A stretch of 13,515 bases of DNA from contig JAGCSE010000302.1 in the NCBI GenBank assembly GCA_017964325.1, positions 1 through 13,515 of the forward strand. The letters are read 5' to 3'. Every line of letters starts with the position of its first letter. Positions within the stretch are counted from its first letter, which is position 1. Positions 13,096-13,515 of the stretch are shown here, one piece after another. A program made the translations under genes and the position numbers. The notes under the pieces are model-generated. The model had not been told where the DNA came from and did no database searches. It saw nothing but the letters and a program-made list of their open reading frames with translations. Source of the DNA: Victivallales bacterium. GTDB taxonomy: Bacteria > Verrucomicrobiota > Lentisphaeria > Oligosphaerales > Oligosphaeraceae.

Positions 13096-13377
13096 TCAAG
13101 CTTTTGCTGTCAGGGAATTTGCCATGTACTGGCTTGCCTTGGCCTCGTCCAGGCCGAAATCAAGCTGCAGGTCCTCCTGTATCTGCGTTTCGGAGAAATG
13201 GCGCCTTCTTCTGCTTCGGATGAATCCCATGATTGCGGTGGCGATGCCTTCTGCCTGCCCTTCCATTCTTCCTTTCTTCTCGCCTTTCTTCTCGCCTTTC
13301 TTTTCGCCTTTCTTTTCGCCTCTTCTCTCGCCCATGTCGAGCAGATACTGGTCGTATGACGATACATCCCTTGCCAT
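13096..13377 (-). CDS. Putative intragenic Rpn C-terminal product (RpnS-like antitoxin)
   Basis: Within the Rpn-like gene an in-frame ATG at 13377 is preceded by AAAAGGAG (13394-13387) with a 9-base spacer, one of the best Shine-Dalgarno matches in the window although it lies inside a coding region. Initiation here would give a 93-residue C-terminal protein. The same 93 codons are exactly what has been duplicated downstream, indicating that this segment is a functional unit. Published Rpn work describes such internally initiated RpnS proteins as antitoxins. Spacing of 9 bases is slightly long. Expression is inferred from sequence only. Confidence 0.55.
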   Translation of the reverse strand: MARDVSSYDQYLLDMGERRGEKKGEKKGEKKGEKKGRMEGQAEGIATAIMGFIRSRRRRHFSETQIQEDLQLDFGLDEAKASQYMANSLTAKA

Positions 13378-13515
13378 GTCGTTGTGCTCCTTTTGCCTTG
13401 GTTTCAAATTCATTCCAGTTGCCATGTTGATGATCTCGTACGCCTCCGCCGGCATGTCGAGGAACGACGGATCCGTGCGCATCTCATGCCTTAATTGCCT
13501 GTGGTTGCGCGCGTA
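13096..13515 (-). CDS. Rpn-type (PD-(D/E)XK nuclease) protein, C-terminal part; 5' end beyond window
   Basis: The frame is open to the right edge; codons before the Met at 13482 read YARNHRQLRHE, so about 139 C-terminal residues are visible. SFLDMPAEAYEIINMATGMNLK is followed by MARDVSSYDQYLLDMG and seven four-residue units (GERR, four GEKK, GRME, GQAE). The end is the helical FSETQIQEDLQLDFGLDEAKASQYM. This tail (charged G-x-x-x repeat helix then a short 'I...L..DFGLDE' helix) is characteristic of Rpn/PDDEXK-family 'transposases' found in many gut bacteria. Usual full length is near 300 residues, so the nuclease core with its catalytic residues lies outside the window and cannot be checked. 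Rpn proteins are DNA endonucleases reported to act in anti-phage defence. Confidence 0.72.
   Translation of the reverse strand, partial: YARNHRQLRHEMRTDPSFLDMPAEAYEIINMATGMNLKPRQKEHNDMARDVSSYDQYLLDMGERRGEKKGEKKGEKKGEKKGRMEGQAEGIATAIMGFIRSRRRRHFSETQIQEDLQLDFGLDEAKASQYMANSLTAKA
13271..13330. repeat. 12-bp tandem repeat encoding the GEKK four-residue units
   Basis: CCTTTCTTCTCG occurs at 13271 and 13283, CCTTTCTTTTCG at 13295 and 13307, and a diverged CCTCTTCTCTCG at 13319. Each unit encodes four residues on the - strand. The corresponding region of the duplicate (about 12964-13023) has the same length but a more diverged sequence, with two GRME units instead of one. Such repeats can change number by slippage in steps of four residues without breaking the frame. 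Confidence 0.9.

Larger units (their letters stand above)
12759..13390. repeat. 307-bp tandem duplication of the Rpn-like gene tail
   Basis: Unit A spans 12759-13065 and unit B 13066-13372. The 18-base word GCCATGTCGTTGTGCTCC marks each boundary at 12759, 13066 and 13373, exactly 307 bases apart. By hand alignment the units differ at about 33 positions with no gaps (close to 89% identity), concentrated in the simple-repeat core. On the coding (-) strand the boundary word reads GGAG, nine bases, ATGGC, so each copy begins with its own potential ribosome site and start codon. 307 is not a multiple of three, so copy A is not a continuation of copy B's frame. Confidence 0.95.

Noticed and set aside
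12643..13359. 238-codon + strand frame antisense to the Rpn tails
   Set aside because: Its repetitiveness simply mirrors the 307-bp tandem units, its composition (serine/proline/leucine runs) comes from the antisense of GEKK repeats, and no start signal supports it.

Overview
The window suggests a member of the PVC superphylum, most likely Lentisphaerota/Kiritimatiellota-like or another Verrucomicrobia relative. The argument is inference. A lipoprotein secretin is followed by a PilM-PilN (GspL-like) fusion, a PilO-like protein and a short PilP/GspC-like protein, an arrangement resembling the Akkermansia Amuc_1098-1101 pilus-like locus. The sugar-processing genes around it would also fit a glycan-using, gut-type bacterium. 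No rRNA, tRNA, CRISPR array or insertion sequence was seen.

Layout. (1) 3-584 (+): the 3' part of an M20-family amidohydrolase, cut by the left edge, followed by a TAATGCT heptamer run and a hairpin terminator shared with the convergent gene. (2) 674-8327 (-): a five-gene, same-strand block. In transcription order it holds the secretin (8327-6465), the PilM/PilN fusion (6499-4688, overlapping the secretin), the PilO-like gene (4684-3776), the PilP/GspC-like gene (3776-3093, one-base TGATG overlap) and, after a 76-bp repeat-bearing gap, a secreted calcineurin-like phosphoesterase with an N-terminal lectin-like domain. No assembly ATPase, polytopic PilC/GspF protein or pilin is encoded here. 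(3) 8512-12497: a carbohydrate-type locus with a secreted CE7-type acetyl esterase (-), a divergent PHP-like protein (+), and a convergent L-fucose/L-arabinose isomerase-like enzyme (-) with a near-consensus promoter. The last two converge on a long palindromic element that probably terminates both.

(4) 12759-13515 (-): the C-terminal part of what looks like a Rpn-type (PD-(D/E)XK) nuclease, running off the right edge. Its last 93 codons start at an internal ATG preceded by AAAAGGAG and contain a run of four-residue GEKK-type repeats. This segment has been duplicated exactly once, with a 307-bp period, giving a free-standing 93-codon ORF. Published work on Rpn genes describes a full-length toxin (RpnL) blocked by a separately translated C-terminal antitoxin (RpnS) whose helix carries variable four-residue repeats. 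The sequence here fits that scheme and adds an apparently free-standing second copy of the antitoxin, which is the most notable item in the window.

Intergenic DNA carries several degenerate short-repeat families (heptamers based on TAATnnn, and a TTAACnCAAAGGCGCAGAG-type repeat), one of which has become part of a terminator.
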